From Ridgeia piscesae (Eukaryota > Annelida > Polychaeta > Sabellida > Siboglinidae): 64,000 nucleotides of DNA. The notes below the pieces were generated by a model. It saw only the letters and a program-made list of their open reading frames with translations, made no database searches and had not been told where the DNA came from. Shown here piece by piece: positions 39,401 to 54,300 of the stretch; position 1 is the first letter of the stretch; each line of letters starts with the position of its first letter. Location of the stretch: assembly GCA_025642075.2 (NCBI GenBank), contig JAODUO010000440.1, positions 234,001 through 298,000 of the forward strand. The letters run 5' to 3'. Position numbers and translations under genes: made by a program.

Positions 39401-42400
39401 CTGTATAAACATGCTGGGCTAGGACAAAGAATCCTACTGTCACTGCTGTATAAACATGCTGGGCTAGGACAAAGAATCCTACTGTCATTGCTGTATAAAC
39501 ATGCTGGGCTAGGACAAAGAATCCTACTGTCACTGCTGTATAAACATGCTGGGCTAGGACAAAGAATCCTACTGTCACTGCTGTATAAACATGCTGGGCT
39601 AGGACAAAAGAATCCTACTGTCACTGCTGTATAAACATGCTGGGCTAGGACAAAGAATCCTACTGTCACTGCTGTATAAACATGCTGGGCTAGGACAAAG
39701 AATCCTACTGTCACTGCTGTATAAACATGCTGGGCTAGGACAAAGAATCCTACTGTCACTGCTGTATAAACATGCTGGGCTAGGACAAAGAATCCTACTG
39801 TCACTGCTGTATAAACATGCTGGGCTAGGACAAAGAATCCTACTGTCACTGCTGTATAAACATGCTGGGCTAGGACAAAGAATCCTACTGTCACTGCTGT
39901 ATAAACATGCTGGGCTAGGACAAAAGAATCCTACTGTCACTGCTGTATAAACATGCTGGGCTAGGACAAAGAATCCTACTGTCACTGCTGTATAAACATG
40001 CTGGGCTAGGACAAAGAATCCTACTGTCACTGCTGTATAAACATGCTGGGCTAGGACAAAGAATCCTACTGTCACTGCTGTATAAACATGCTGGGCTAGG
40101 ACAAAGAATCCTACTGTCACTGCTGTATAAACATGCTGGGCTAGGACAAAGAATCCTACTGTCACTGCTGTATAAACATGCTGGGCTAGGACAAAGAATC
40201 CTACTGTCATTGCTGTATAAACATGCTGGGCTAGGACAAAGAATCCTACTGTCATAGCTGTATAAACATGCTGGGCTAGGACAAAGAATCCTACTGTCAT
40301 TGCTGTATAAACATGCTGGGCTAGGACAAAGAATCCTACTGTCACCGCTGTATAAACATGCTGGGCTAGGACAAAGAATCCTACTGTCACTGCTGTATAA
40401 ACATGCTGGGCTAGGACAAAAGAATCCTACTGTCACTGCTGTATAAACATGCTGGGCTAGGACAAAGAATCCTACTGTCATTGCTGTATAAACATGCTGG
40501 GCTAGGACAAAGAATCCTACTGTCACTGCTGTATAAACATGCTGGGCTAGGACAAAGAATCCTACTGTCATTGCTGTATAAACATGCTGGGCTAGGACAA
40601 AGAATCCTACTGTCATTGCTGTATAAACATGCTGGGCTAGGACAAAGAATCCTACTGTCACTGCTGTATAAACATGCTGGGCTAGGACAAAGAATCCTAC
40701 TGTCACTGCTGTATAAACATGCTGGGCTAGGACAAAGAATCCTACTGTCACTGCTGTATAAACATGCTGGGCTAGGACAAAGAATCCTACTGTCATTGCT
40801 GTATAAACATGCTGGGCTAGGACAAAGAATCCTACTGTCACTGCTGTATAAACATGCTGGGCTAGGACAAAGAATCCTACTGTCGTTGCTGTATAAACAT
40901 GCTGGGCTAGGACAAAGAATCCTACTGTCACTGCTGTATAAACATGCTGGGCTAGGACAAAGAATCCTACTGTCGTTGCTGTATAAATATGCTGGGCTAG
41001 GACAAAAGAAACCATGTTTCCTACAATGTGTAGTAAACTCATAAACAGTGTGTGTATCTGAATCAAAAAGTGCAATGTATTTGTACTGAAATCTAGAAAA
41101 GCAATGTATTTATATCTTAATTAAATTTAGCTGAGTTGTATTTCTTCCCATAATGTGTATTTGGACCAAACCCTAGTTTACACAAGTTATTCCCAAACTG
41201 AGGTACAATCAACGGAACATTAGGCATTAAACAAAGTTCACAAATGAAATGTTCATCAAAAGAACACAGGATAAAGTTGGATATGTTTTTATTTGCATTT
41301 CATGTTTTTTTCCAAGGATAGCATCAGTACCAAGATATGTATATCAATGTTTGGTAAGTAAATGTAACTGTAAGGTAAATAAAAACACCAGCTATTCAGA
41401 ATTACAGACCATTTGTGCTAAATTCAAGCCTTTTAAAGTGCAAGCAATTGACCATTCTCATGAAAAACCTACAATTACAATACATGCATGTCTACATTAA
41501 AAATTTTTTAAGCATGTGTTTTGGCTACTCCTATTAATGTCAGGTGTACAATATACACATGCAGCAGCAAAGCTTGATCTGAAATTTAGAATCAGATTAT
41601 AATCATGATTAAATTTTTAAAAATGTGACACATCAAAAAAAATCATTATTCAATTTTGACACTTTGTTTTCATTTAGTTTGTCATCAAAGGACCCATATA
41701 AAATAAAGAAAATATCAATTTATGACAGTTGGTAAAACATTTCTTTAATTACTTTTTCATTACATAAATATATCCAGGAACCTTATAACTTAACAACACC
41801 AAGGGGAATTCTATTGACATTAACCATTAATATTTTGTAAACAAGTACACATAAAGCTCAAAGTTGGAGAATAAATAATGTCTTTAATGTTAGGTTCTAA
41901 GCTAACTAACTATGCTAAGAGTGAAATAGTTCTTAATCAATGGTGTAGCAGATAATTTTAACTTGTGTGTGCAAAATGTACATTTTTCATGAGAATGACG
42001 TGGGGCTTTCTGATCAGTAACAACGAAAATGAATAGATGAGTTCAAAGAAGTCCATCATTTATTGTCTTCTCCACTGATCAGGCAATGGTTGTGCACAAA
42101 ATGATACAACTTGATCTGTCCTGGTCGAGACAAGCAGTACTACCTTGGTACTCTTCACTATGCATCAGCATTTTGCAATTTGACCTCGATTTTTCTAAGT
42201 TTTATATTAAATTTATGTTTCTTTTTTTTTCTTTTTATGATAGTATACGAAAATATCCGCCACACAAAGATGACTTGGAGTAAACATCACTTGTATAAAG
42301 TGAAAACATTCAACTCTATTGGCTTAAATTTGGCAGATTTTTTTTCTTCGAGATGCCCTGTTGTTTCTAGGCTATCGCCAATGTTCTTGTTTGCCATCAG

Positions 42401-43506
42401 CCACAGCTAAAGCCAGCCATCATGCTCAGTACGAATTCTGCTGCAAACCCACGCTCAACTGACCCACTAAATTAACAATTACGTAAAGTGTGCATCTCTG
42501 AGCTTAATGGCCAAAAGACGATTATCTGCTAATCCGAGCATGAATTTTCCAGCAGAATCCAATATGCTATAGATAGATTCAAAACAACGCCATCTATTAG
42601 TGACATGCAACCAATCTACCCTGTTAGTGCTACGCAACTATACCACATTGTTAGTGACAAGTTACGCTGTTAGTGACATGCAATTGTGTGAGGTGTGCAC
42701 TACATTGACTCCGCCACTGGGGCCAGTCCACCAAGCTCAAGCCAGTTGACCAGCCTCTCTACAACTGGCCACCCCACTGACCTTCACACCAGGGCATACC
42801 ATGTGGCCTTGGGTGGTCCGGCATCCTGTACCAAGAGTGACCACAAACAATGATATGATGCACTTTGACACCACTGACAGAACACAGCAGTGACACAACA
42901 CAGTTTTGTCAGTTCCACAATCACATCACAGCAGGGACACTACACACTTGTCAGTTCCACAATCACATCACAGCAGGGACACTACACACTTGTCAGTTCC
43001 ACAATCACATCACAGCAGGGACACTACACATTTGTCAGTTCCACAATCACATCACAGCAGGGACACTACACACTTGTCAGTTCCACAATCACATCACAGC
43101 AGGGACACTACACACTTGTCAGTTCCACTATCACATCACAGGAGGGACAATACACACTTTGACACCACTGACACATCACAGCAGAGATACAACACACTTG
43201 TCAGTTCCAGTATCACATCGCCGCATTGATACTACACACTTTGACACTAGTTACACCAAATCATCACCACATAAAAACAACACACTTTGACATCAGTTTC
43301 ATTCATGGCAACATTTTGACTTATATTAGCATGATGTTACATCATATAAATAAAATAATTACCAATTGTCATCAAAGGTTAATATTCATTGTACCATACT
43401 GATGGCATAATATAATGTAGCATTGTGGATTGCAAAATATACTGTGAATAAATAGTGTTTAATAGTTTTAATTCTTACGATTTACTGATATATAAAACAA
43501 TATTAA

Positions 43507-43551
<45 letters not shown>

Positions 43552-43592
43552 CATCAACAATGATAGTATTATATATATATATATATTCACTG

Positions 43593-43647
<55 letters not shown>

Positions 43648-43938
43648 TCAAAGGTTGATGTTGAGATATATTGTTTTCAAGATGGAATATATAAATATAT
43701 ATTATACTATTATATAATTGTATACTCCTATAGGCAGCTTATGTCGACCGACTGTGCATACAGGACTGCTTTATGCAGACCGCTGCTTTGTGCAGACCAA
43801 AGCAGGTCTGCATAAACTTTCGACGTGTTAGTTCTCAACAAACAAATGTACTTTGGTGACAAAAAGTCCAAATTGTCATGCAATAGCTCAAAACCTCAAA
43901 ATCTAGTTCACTGACAATGTTCATTTCATTAGAACATG

Positions 43939-43992
<54 letters not shown>

Positions 43993-44009
43993 ACATATAT
44001 ATATATATG

Positions 44010-44101
<92 letters not shown>

Positions 44102-44139
44102 ACTATATATATATATATATATATAATATATATATATTA

Positions 44140-44188
<49 letters not shown>

Positions 44189-45285
44189 GAGAAGTAAGTG
44201 TAGCTTTCATATGAGTGAATGTTTGAGAAAGAAGGTGCACAGGGGTGTGATTGAGAGAGATGTAAGGTTCAACTCACATTGCCCCTTGGTCCCGTGTCCG
44301 GCAGACATTGTCATAATCCTGCTTCAGTGCTACACAAAACAAACCACAAATCACAATCAGAAAAAGGTTGGAGTCAGACGTGAGACATCAAGCCAAATAT
44401 TTATTTTTGGAAAAGATATACACCTGTATATGCTTTATTCACGATTTTCAACATGCAATGAATATTTCATGCCAAATAGGAATGTGTTCTGGCATTTGAG
44501 TCATGTAGTGCCTATATACATTAAAATGAAATATAATAAATATATAATATAAATATAATTCTTTAAAATGATAAATTTGCCATTTAAAATTATTATATAC
44601 TTGGGGGCATATGAGTTGCACATTTTTCCCAAATCCAGATTTTTGTTGTTGAAAAAATGGCCATCAATTATGGGTAATGGATGTCAACTTTATTAATAGC
44701 AAAAGCTATGAAGCTGTCATAATCATGCACAAAACCAATTTGAATATTTATTTGTCAAATTTATTTGTGAAAATAAAAAGTATCCTTATATTAAGTGAAG
44801 CTGTGGATTTAAACAGTGAAGAACAGCTGGTCCTGAGTGAGGGTGGACTGAAGATGAACATATGGGGAGATATATCACAGACGGGGCTGAATGGACTGAG
44901 TGACATAGCCCCATCCCGCATGGGAAAAAGAAAGCGCAGTCTACAGACCAGAAATGCCACCTGGTGTCAGCGTGACTCACCATTGTACTTTGTCAAGACG
45001 TTGTCCAGTGCTGCCCGTGTGCTCACAAGGTTTGCCTTGAGATTTTCGACCCGTCCTTGCTCGGTCTCAACTTTCTTCATCTTCACTTCAAACTTCGACT
45101 CAAGGTCATTTGCAACACTCTCGGCTACTTCCAACTTCTCACCGAACATCGCCAGCATCTCAACTTTGGAATTGACCTTAAAAACAGAGTATCTACAGTT
45201 GCCATCACATCGTCAACAAAATGAAGGTAGACATGTCAAACTTGTTTATTTCATATCATTGTCAAATGATGTATTTTCATATGTA

Positions 45286-45322
<37 letters not shown>

Positions 45323-48300
45323 AGATCACAGTAGGAACACAGTTTGCTTAAATGTTATTGTAATGTCATAACATACTGTCATTACTGGGTTCTTGTCCAC
45401 TGCACTCTAACAGTTGATGTGGCCCAAGAACAGGAGGTGGAGACAGCTGGTTAAAGAACCTCACCTCCCTTTATACTAAATCCAAGTGTCACAACGACAC
45501 AGGTGCATTGAACAAGCCAATAAGACCAGTTCTATTTTGTTCAGACACTTTAAGTAAACAATAATTTAGGCAATTTTTTTGTTTGGGAATCATAAAAAAA
45601 TATTATTATAATATCGTTAATAGAAATGAGTTTCAAATGAACAATTTATAAGAAATGGGGCACCTTAGGTAGTTGTCTGAATTATCACTCTGCCGTTACC
45701 TCGGATTGACCAGTTTCGTCATAATATGGTAGATAGATGCAGTATGGTAATTATTAAAAATAAAAACAAACATCTATCCACGGAGGGTTTAGTATACGCC
45801 CGTCTGTATGGTTTATTACACATGACAATGGAACTCACAGCATCACAATTATACAGACATCACAAACATGTTTTGTGTACAGACAGATACAATAAAAATG
45901 CAATTTCTCTAGACTAATATAAGAGAAAATACGCTTACCAAACCGAATGCAATAACACTTGCTTTGCGTAGGTCATGACATCATAACTCACAAAAACACG
46001 TATGGACATGAAATATGCCACAAGTCATACATCACAATTGGACACACAAATGGAACAACAACATACTCAGAACAACACAAACGTGTTTTACAGATGTGTA
46101 AATTAACATGTGTTAGGTTTGTAGGTCTCCTAAACAATTATGCAATAATTGCTAGAATATAGTTGAATAAACATAAGACAGCAGCTTCTTGAACTAAATA
46201 GATGATCAATCTGCAATACCAACATGTTTTTGTAATTTTGTAACAATTTCTATTTTACGTTTATAGTATACATTTTGTACTGTCCATTGTGCCTTATTTG
46301 CATAACATATTTATCTTGACAGACAGCTCTTACTATATTCAAAAAGATAAATATAAAAAGTTGGGTCAATATACAATAGTCTAGAACAAAGAGCAAACAT
46401 TTACCACTTCGATCAATGACAGCACACGTGATGTACACATGAACACAGACAGGTATTTGAAAGTAAAACCATTATTATATTTATTTCAATGCCAGTACTA
46501 AAAGTGTCAGATGTATTTAAATATAAATATGTTGGAGGCAAAAATTATGTGTAGACATTTAGAAAAAATTATTATCCACAATGCACTGATATAATAAAAG
46601 GCATCTGCTTGGCCTATAATATAATCTAAGGTAAACTAACCTATAACAACTTTGGTAGTTGAAGACATATATGTTTCTTGGATAGAGCCATTATGATAGA
46701 AACCAACTCACCAGTCAACAAACTGAGAATATTACACTATTCTGCTTGCAGAATTTATTTTATTGCTGTATTAACTATGACAATGTTAGGTTCCTGTGTG
46801 TCACAGTATGTCAGCCACCTGCAATTGTAAAACATCTGAGTAAACCACAGAAGATGCCAGTTGCAAATGGTTAAACTGAAATACCTGTTTTAGGCTTACA
46901 GACCCAAACAACTGCGTTTGTTTTCCTTTAAACATGCCAGCCTTTGACAACACCCGGCCTGATGCATTGTGGGTGTCACTGTGGTCACCTGTTGTTCCAG
47001 ATACTTCCAGCGGCCGGTCATTTCGTCAAGGTTCTCGATGAGTTGATCGCGTGCCACCGTCATCTTCTTCAACTTGTTGTTCAGAGACTGGCTCTCTGCC
47101 ATGTGTATCTTCCGCTTCTCTGTGATGTCTCGCTGGTACTTACTGATCAGTAACTTGCTGTCTGAGAGTTTCCCTTTTAATGTTGTTACTTCAGCCTTTA
47201 ACTGCACCAGAACACAGCTGTTAACACATGAGTGCTACATGAACACAGCTGTTAACACATGAGTGCTACATGAACACAGCTGTTAACACATGAGTGCTAC
47301 ATGAACACAGCTGTTAACACGAGTGCTACATGAACACAGCTGTTAACACACGAGTGCTACATGAACACAGCTGTTAACACATGAGTGCTACATGAACACA
47401 GCTGTTAACACATGAGTGCTACATGAACACAGCTGTTAACACATGAGTGCTACATGAACACAGCTGTTAACACATGAGTGCTACATGAACACAGCTGTTA
47501 ACACATGAGTGCTACATGAACACAGCTGTTAACACACGAGTGCTACATGAACACAGCTGTTAACACATGAGTGCTACATGAACACAGCTGTTAACACATG
47601 AGTGCTACATGAACACAGCTGTTAACACATGAGTGCTACATGAACACAGCTGTTAACACATGAGTGCTATATGAACACAGCTGTTAACACATGAGTGCTA
47701 CATGAACACAGCTGTTAACACATGAGTGCTACATGAACACAGCTGTTAACACATGAGTGCTACATGAACACAGCTGTTAACACATGAGTGCTACATGAAC
47801 ACAGCTGTTAACACATGAGTGCTAATGAACACAGCTGTTAACACATGAGTGCTACATGAACACAGCTGTTAACACATGAGTGCTACATGAACACAGCTGT
47901 TAACACATGAGTGCTACATGAACACAGCTGTTAACACATGAGTGCTACATGAACACAGCTGTTAACACATGAGTGCTACATGAACACAGCTGTTAACACA
48001 CGAGTGTTGGCTGTTAACACATGAGTGCTACATGAACACAGCTGTTAACACATGAGTGCTACATGAACACAGCTGTTAACACACGAGTGCTACATGAACA
48101 CAGCTGTTAACACATGAGTGCTACATGAACACAGGCATTGCTTAACACAGCGTTAAATGGTGCTACATGAACACAGCTGTTAACACTTGCACGAACCAGT
48201 GTTAAATGAGTCTAATGAACACAGCTGTTAACACAGGGTGCTACATGAACACAGCTGTTAACACAGGGGCTACATGAACACAGCTGTTAACACATGGGTG

Positions 48301-51300
48301 CTACATGAACACAGCTGTTAACACACGGGTGCTACATGAACACAGCTGTTAACACACGAGTGCTACATGAACACAGCTGTTAACACACGAGTGCTACATG
48401 AACACAGCTGTTAACACACGAGTGCTACATGAACACAGCTGTTAACACACGAGTGCTACATGAACACAGCTGTTAACACACGAGTGCTACATGAACACAG
48501 CTGTTAACACACGAGTGCTACATGAACACAGCTGTTAACACACGAGTGCTACATGAACACAGCTGTTAACACACGAGTGCTACATGAACACAGCTGTTAA
48601 CACACGAGTGCTACATGAACACAGCTGTTAACACACGAGTGCTACATGAACACAGCTGTTAACACACGAGTGCTACATGAACACAGCTGTTAACACAGAG
48701 TGCTACATGAACACAGCTGTTAACACACGAGTGCTACATGAACACAGCTGTTAACACATGAGTGCTACATGAACACAGCTGTTAACACATGAGTGCTACA
48801 TGAACACAGCTGTTAACACATGAGTGCTACATGAACACAGCTGTTAACACATGAGTGCTACATGAACACAGCTGTTAACACATGAGTGCTACATGAACAC
48901 AGCTGTTAACACATGAGTGCTACATGAACACAGCTGTTAACACAAGAGTGCTACATGAACACAGCTGTTAACACATGAGTGCTACATGAACACAGCTGTT
49001 AACACATGAGTGCTACATGAACACAGCTGTTAACACATGGGTGCTACATGAACACAGCGAACACGGTGTACATGAACACAGCTGTTAACACATGGGTGCT
49101 ACATGAACACAGCTGTTAACACATGGGTGCTACATGAACACAGCTGTTAACACATGGGTGCTACATGAACACAGCTGTTAACACACGGGTGCTACATGAA
49201 CACAGCTGTTAACACACGAGTGCTACATGAACACAGCTGTTAACACACGAGTGCTACATGAACACAGCTGTTAACACACGAGTGCTACATGAACACAGCT
49301 GTTAACACACGAGTGCTACATGAACACAGCTGTTAACACACGAGTGCTACATGAACACAGCTGTTAACACACGAGTGCTACATGAACACAGCTGTTAACA
49401 CACGAGTGCTACATGAACACAGCTGTTAACACACGAGTGCTACATGAACACAGCTGTTAACACAGAGTGCCACATGAACACAGCTGTTAACACACGAGTG
49501 CTACATGAACACAGCTGTTAACACACGAGTGCTACATGAACACAGCTGTTAACACACGAGTGCTACATGAACACAGCTGTTAACACACGAGTGCTACATG
49601 AACACAGCTGTTAACACACGAGTGCTACATGAACACAGCTGTTAACACACGAGTGCTACATGAACACAGCTGTTAACACACGAGTGCTACATGAACACAG
49701 CTGTTAACACACGAGTGCTACATGAACACAGCTGTTAACACAGAGTGCTACATGAACACAGCTGTTAACACATGAGTGCTACATGAACACAGCTGTTAAC
49801 ACACGAGTGCTACATGAACACAGCTGTTAACACATGAGTGCTACATGAACACAGCTGTTAACACGAGTGCTACATGAACACAGCTGTTAACACACGAGTG
49901 CTACATGAACACAGCTGTTAACACACGAGTGCTACATGAACACAGCTGTTAACACACGAGTGCTACATGAACACAGCTGTTAACACACGAGTGCTACATG
50001 AACACAGCTGTTAACACACGAGTGCTACATGAACACAGCTGTTAACACACGAGTGCTACATGAACACAGCTGTTAACACACGAGTGCTACATGAACACAG
50101 CTGTTAACACACGAGTGCTACATGAACACAGCTGTTAACACACGAGTGCTACATGAACACAGCTGTTAACACACGAGTGCTACATGAACACAGCTGTTAA
50201 CACACGAGTGCTACATGAACACAGCTGTTAACACACGAGTGCTACATGAACACAGCTGTTAACACACGAGTGCTACATGAACACAGCTGTTAACACACGA
50301 GTGCTACATGAACACAGCTGTTAACACACGAGTGCTACATGAACACAGCTGTTAACACACGAGTGCTACATGAACACAGCTGTTAACACACGAGTGCTAC
50401 ATGAACACAGCTGTTAACACACGAGTGCTACATGAACACAGCTGTTAACACACGAGTGCTACATGAACACAGCTGTTAACACACGAGTGCTACATGAACA
50501 CAGCTGTTAACACACGAGTGCTACATGAACACAGCTGTTAACACACGAGTGCTACATGAACACAGCTGTTAACACACGAGTGCTACATGAACACAGCTGT
50601 TAACACACGAGTGCTACATGAACACAGCTGTTAACACACGAGTGCTACATGAACACAGCTGTTAACACAGAGTGCTACATGAACACAGCTGTTAACACAC
50701 GAGTGCTACATGAACACAGCTGTTAACACATGAGTGCCACATGAACACAGCTGTTAACACACGAGTGCTACATGAACACAGCTGTTAACACACGAGTGCC
50801 ACATGAACACAGCTGTTAACACACGAGTGCACATGAACACAGCTGTTAACACACGAGTGCTACATGAACACAGCTGTTACCAACACATGAAAACTGTTAA
50901 CACGAGTACATGAACACAGCTGTTAACACACGAGTGCTACATGAACACAGCTGTTAACACACGAGTGCTACATGAACACAGCTGTTAACACAGAGTGCTA
51001 CATGAACACAGCTGTTAACACACGAGTGCTACATGAACACAGCTGTTAACACACGAGTGCTACATGAACACAGCTGTTAACACACGAGTGCTACATGAAC
51101 ACAGCTGTTAACACACGAGTGCTACATGAACACAGCTGTTAACACACGAGTGCTACATGAACACAGCTGTTAACACACGAGTGCTACATGAACACAGCTG
51201 TTAACACAGAGTGCTACATGAACACAGCTGTTAACACACGAGTGCTACATGAACACAGCTGTTAACACACGAGTGCTACATGAACACAGCTGTTAACACA

Positions 51301-54300
51301 CGAGTGCTACATGAACACAGCTGTTAAAATACACATGAACAGAGTGCTACATGAACACAGCTGTTAACACATGAGTGCTACATGAACACAGCTGTTAACA
51401 CATGAGTGCTACATGAACACAGCTGTTAACACAGAGTGCTACATGAACACAGCTGTTAACACATGAGTGCTACATGCACAGCAACAGAGCTGTCATAACA
51501 CAGCTGTTAACACAGAGTGCTACATGAACACAGCTGTTAACACAGAGTGCTACATGAACACAGCTGTTAACACATGAGTGCTACATGAACACAGCTGTTA
51601 ACACATGAGTGCTACATGAACACAGCTGTTAACACAGAGTGCTACATGAACACAGTGTTAACACATGAGTGCTACATGAACACAGCTGTTAACACATGAG
51701 TGCACATGAACACAGCTGTTAACACATGAGTGCACATGAACACAGCTGTTAACACATGAGTGCTACATGAACACAGCTGTTAACACATGAGTGCCACATG
51801 AACACAGCTGTTAACACATGAGTGCTACATAACACAGCTTAACAGTGCTACAATGCAACACAGCTGTTAACACATGAGCTACATGATGCTACATGCACAG
51901 CTGTTAACACATGAGTGCTACATGAACACAGCTGTTAACACATGAGTGCTACATGAACACAGCTGTTAACACATGAGTGCTACATGAACACAGCTGTTAA
52001 CACATGAGTGCTACATGAACACAGCTGTTAACACATGAGTGCTACATGAACACAGCTGTTAACACATGAGTGCTACATGAACACAGCTGTTAACATATGA
52101 GTGCTACATGAACACAGCTGTTAACACACGAGTGCTACATGAACACAGCTGTTAACACATGAGTGCTACATGAACACAGCTGTTAACACTATGAGTGCTA
52201 CATGAACACAGCTGTTAACACACGAGTGCTACATGAACACAGTTCTAACACATGAGTCTACATGAAGCACAGCTGTTAACACATGAGTGCTACATTAACA
52301 CAGCTTCTGACACATGAGTTCTAAATGGTCACAGCAGTAGACAGCTGATTTATACATGAACACAATTGTCAACACATGACTTATACATGCATGCAGCTGT
52401 TAAACCATGAGTTCTAACATATGAATTATACACGAACACAGCTGTTAACACACAAGTTATAAACAATCACAGCTGTTAATACATGAACACAGCTGTTAAC
52501 ATATGAGTTATACATGCACATTGTTGGTAACACAAACATGCTGGATAAACACAGCTGTGAAAACATCATCTCCACACAGAAACAGTAACACATCATCACT
52601 CCAAGTCCACAACACACACTGACAGGAACACACCACTGTCGCGCAAACACAATTATGAACACACCAGTTGTGAACAAACACACGACAACAGCTATCATTC
52701 CTGCACAGACTACGCAGTGAACACAACGAACACAGCATTCCCCCCGAGACACCGTATCCCACGCAGCCCCACATGGAGGAGTGCCACAGACCGATCTGAG
52801 CTGATCTTCCTGCTTCCTCCTCTTGGTCACACTCTGCTGCATCCTCTTGCCACTGTGCTGTGCGTCCTCCAACTGTCTCTGCATCTCCTTGTTCTTGTCC
52901 ACAGCCTGCTTGTACTTCTTCTGCAGGGCCTCGTACTCCTCTGTGTGCTGCTCCTTCAGGCTCGCGTTCTCCGTCACCAGAGACGAGTACTTGGCCTGTG
53001 GTAACAGACGGGTGATGCAGTGGGCAGTGCTAGTTATTACTGCTAGTGCTGGTTATTACTGAGCACTAGTTATTACTGCACAGTTAGTCATTTCAGTTTT
53101 ATTATTTTCCTTCACCTTCATGCACCCTTAGCCTTGCATTTTCATGCTCCAGACATGAATTAATCAACTAAATCATGTGTTTTGTTTGTGCCATTCCAAA
53201 ATGTTAAATTTATTGATAACATGTATTTATTAATAACGCGATGTGTAATTCTTAATTGCTGTAGTAAGAAATAAACAAATTACTTAGTGTAAGTAATTTG
53301 TTTTCAGAAGATTTTGCATTCAGAAGTCATAAGTCAACACAAACTTGCCAGCATCATCATCACTATGAGGTCAAGACAAACAACACACATAAACATAGAA
53401 ACAAACCAATGTGCTGCACTTGCAGCTGTGACATACCTTCATGGTCTTAAGGTCGACAGCAGCACGTACGTCGGTCTGTGACTGAGTGTGTTTGCTTGGG
53501 ACAGAAGTCTGCTGTATAAGCTGCACAATCTGTGACTCCATGTGAATGTGATCTGACTCCAACTTGGTGTTCTCCTTCAGAAGGTACGCCTTCTCGCGTG
53601 TCAGCCGAATGTTGCCCTTCTTCACTTCCTCCAATTCGCGACGTAGTTTCTCGACGACGGTGAGTGACACCTGCTGGTCTGTCTCCGACTTCTTCAGGTC
53701 GGACAATGAAGGGTGAGACGACCAAGATCTGCTCCTGCCTCCTGTGGACCTGCTGGAAAACGTGGGACAAAATGCGGGCCGCGTCCGTGGTTTCTGTTTT
53801 GGTTTTTTTGCAGGCACTGGTAGAATGCCCGTGTCTAGCTCCTCTTCGTATGGAGACTGAAACAAAGCAAGATGACAGGCAGATTGGATGGTTGATGATA
53901 GGTAGATGAGAAGGTTGGTGACAGGCAGATGGGAAGGTTGATGAGAGGCAGGTGGGGAGGTTGATGACTGGCAGATGGTAAGGTTGATGACAGGTACATG
54001 AAAAGATGGATGACAGGTACATGAAAAGATGGATGACAGGTACATGAAAAGATGGATGACAGGTACATGAAAAGATGGATGACAGGTACATGAAAAGATG
54101 GATGACAGGTACATGAAAAGATGGATGACAGCAGATGGGAAGGTTGGTGAGAGACCGACAAGAATATTGATGACAGACAGACAAGGAGGTTGATGATAGA
54201 GGATGATGGTGACAAATAGATGAGAAGGTTGTTTACAGGCAGATGCGAAAGTTAATGACACACAGGATGGAATTTCTCAAAAATTGGAACAGCCGTTTTA

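Larger units (their letters stand above)
34832..44277 (-). other. Large CENPF intron packed with tandem repeats
   Basis: It holds arrays of 42, 45 and 42 bp, AT microsatellites and an imperfect hairpin, all listed separately. Between them (34,900-36,180, 41,010-42,890, 43,220-43,500) is AT-rich unique sequence in which I find no exon. Exon phases on either side are compatible without one. Confidence 0.6.

Noticed and set aside
38619..41075. Open frames of about 190-390 codons on both strands ([15 protein letters not shown] and [14 protein letters not shown] repeats)
   Set aside because: Artefact of the 45-bp array; frames switch at one-base insertions, which a real protein would not tolerate.
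43917..44197. Tyr/Ile-rich frames
   Set aside because: Translation of an AT microsatellite.
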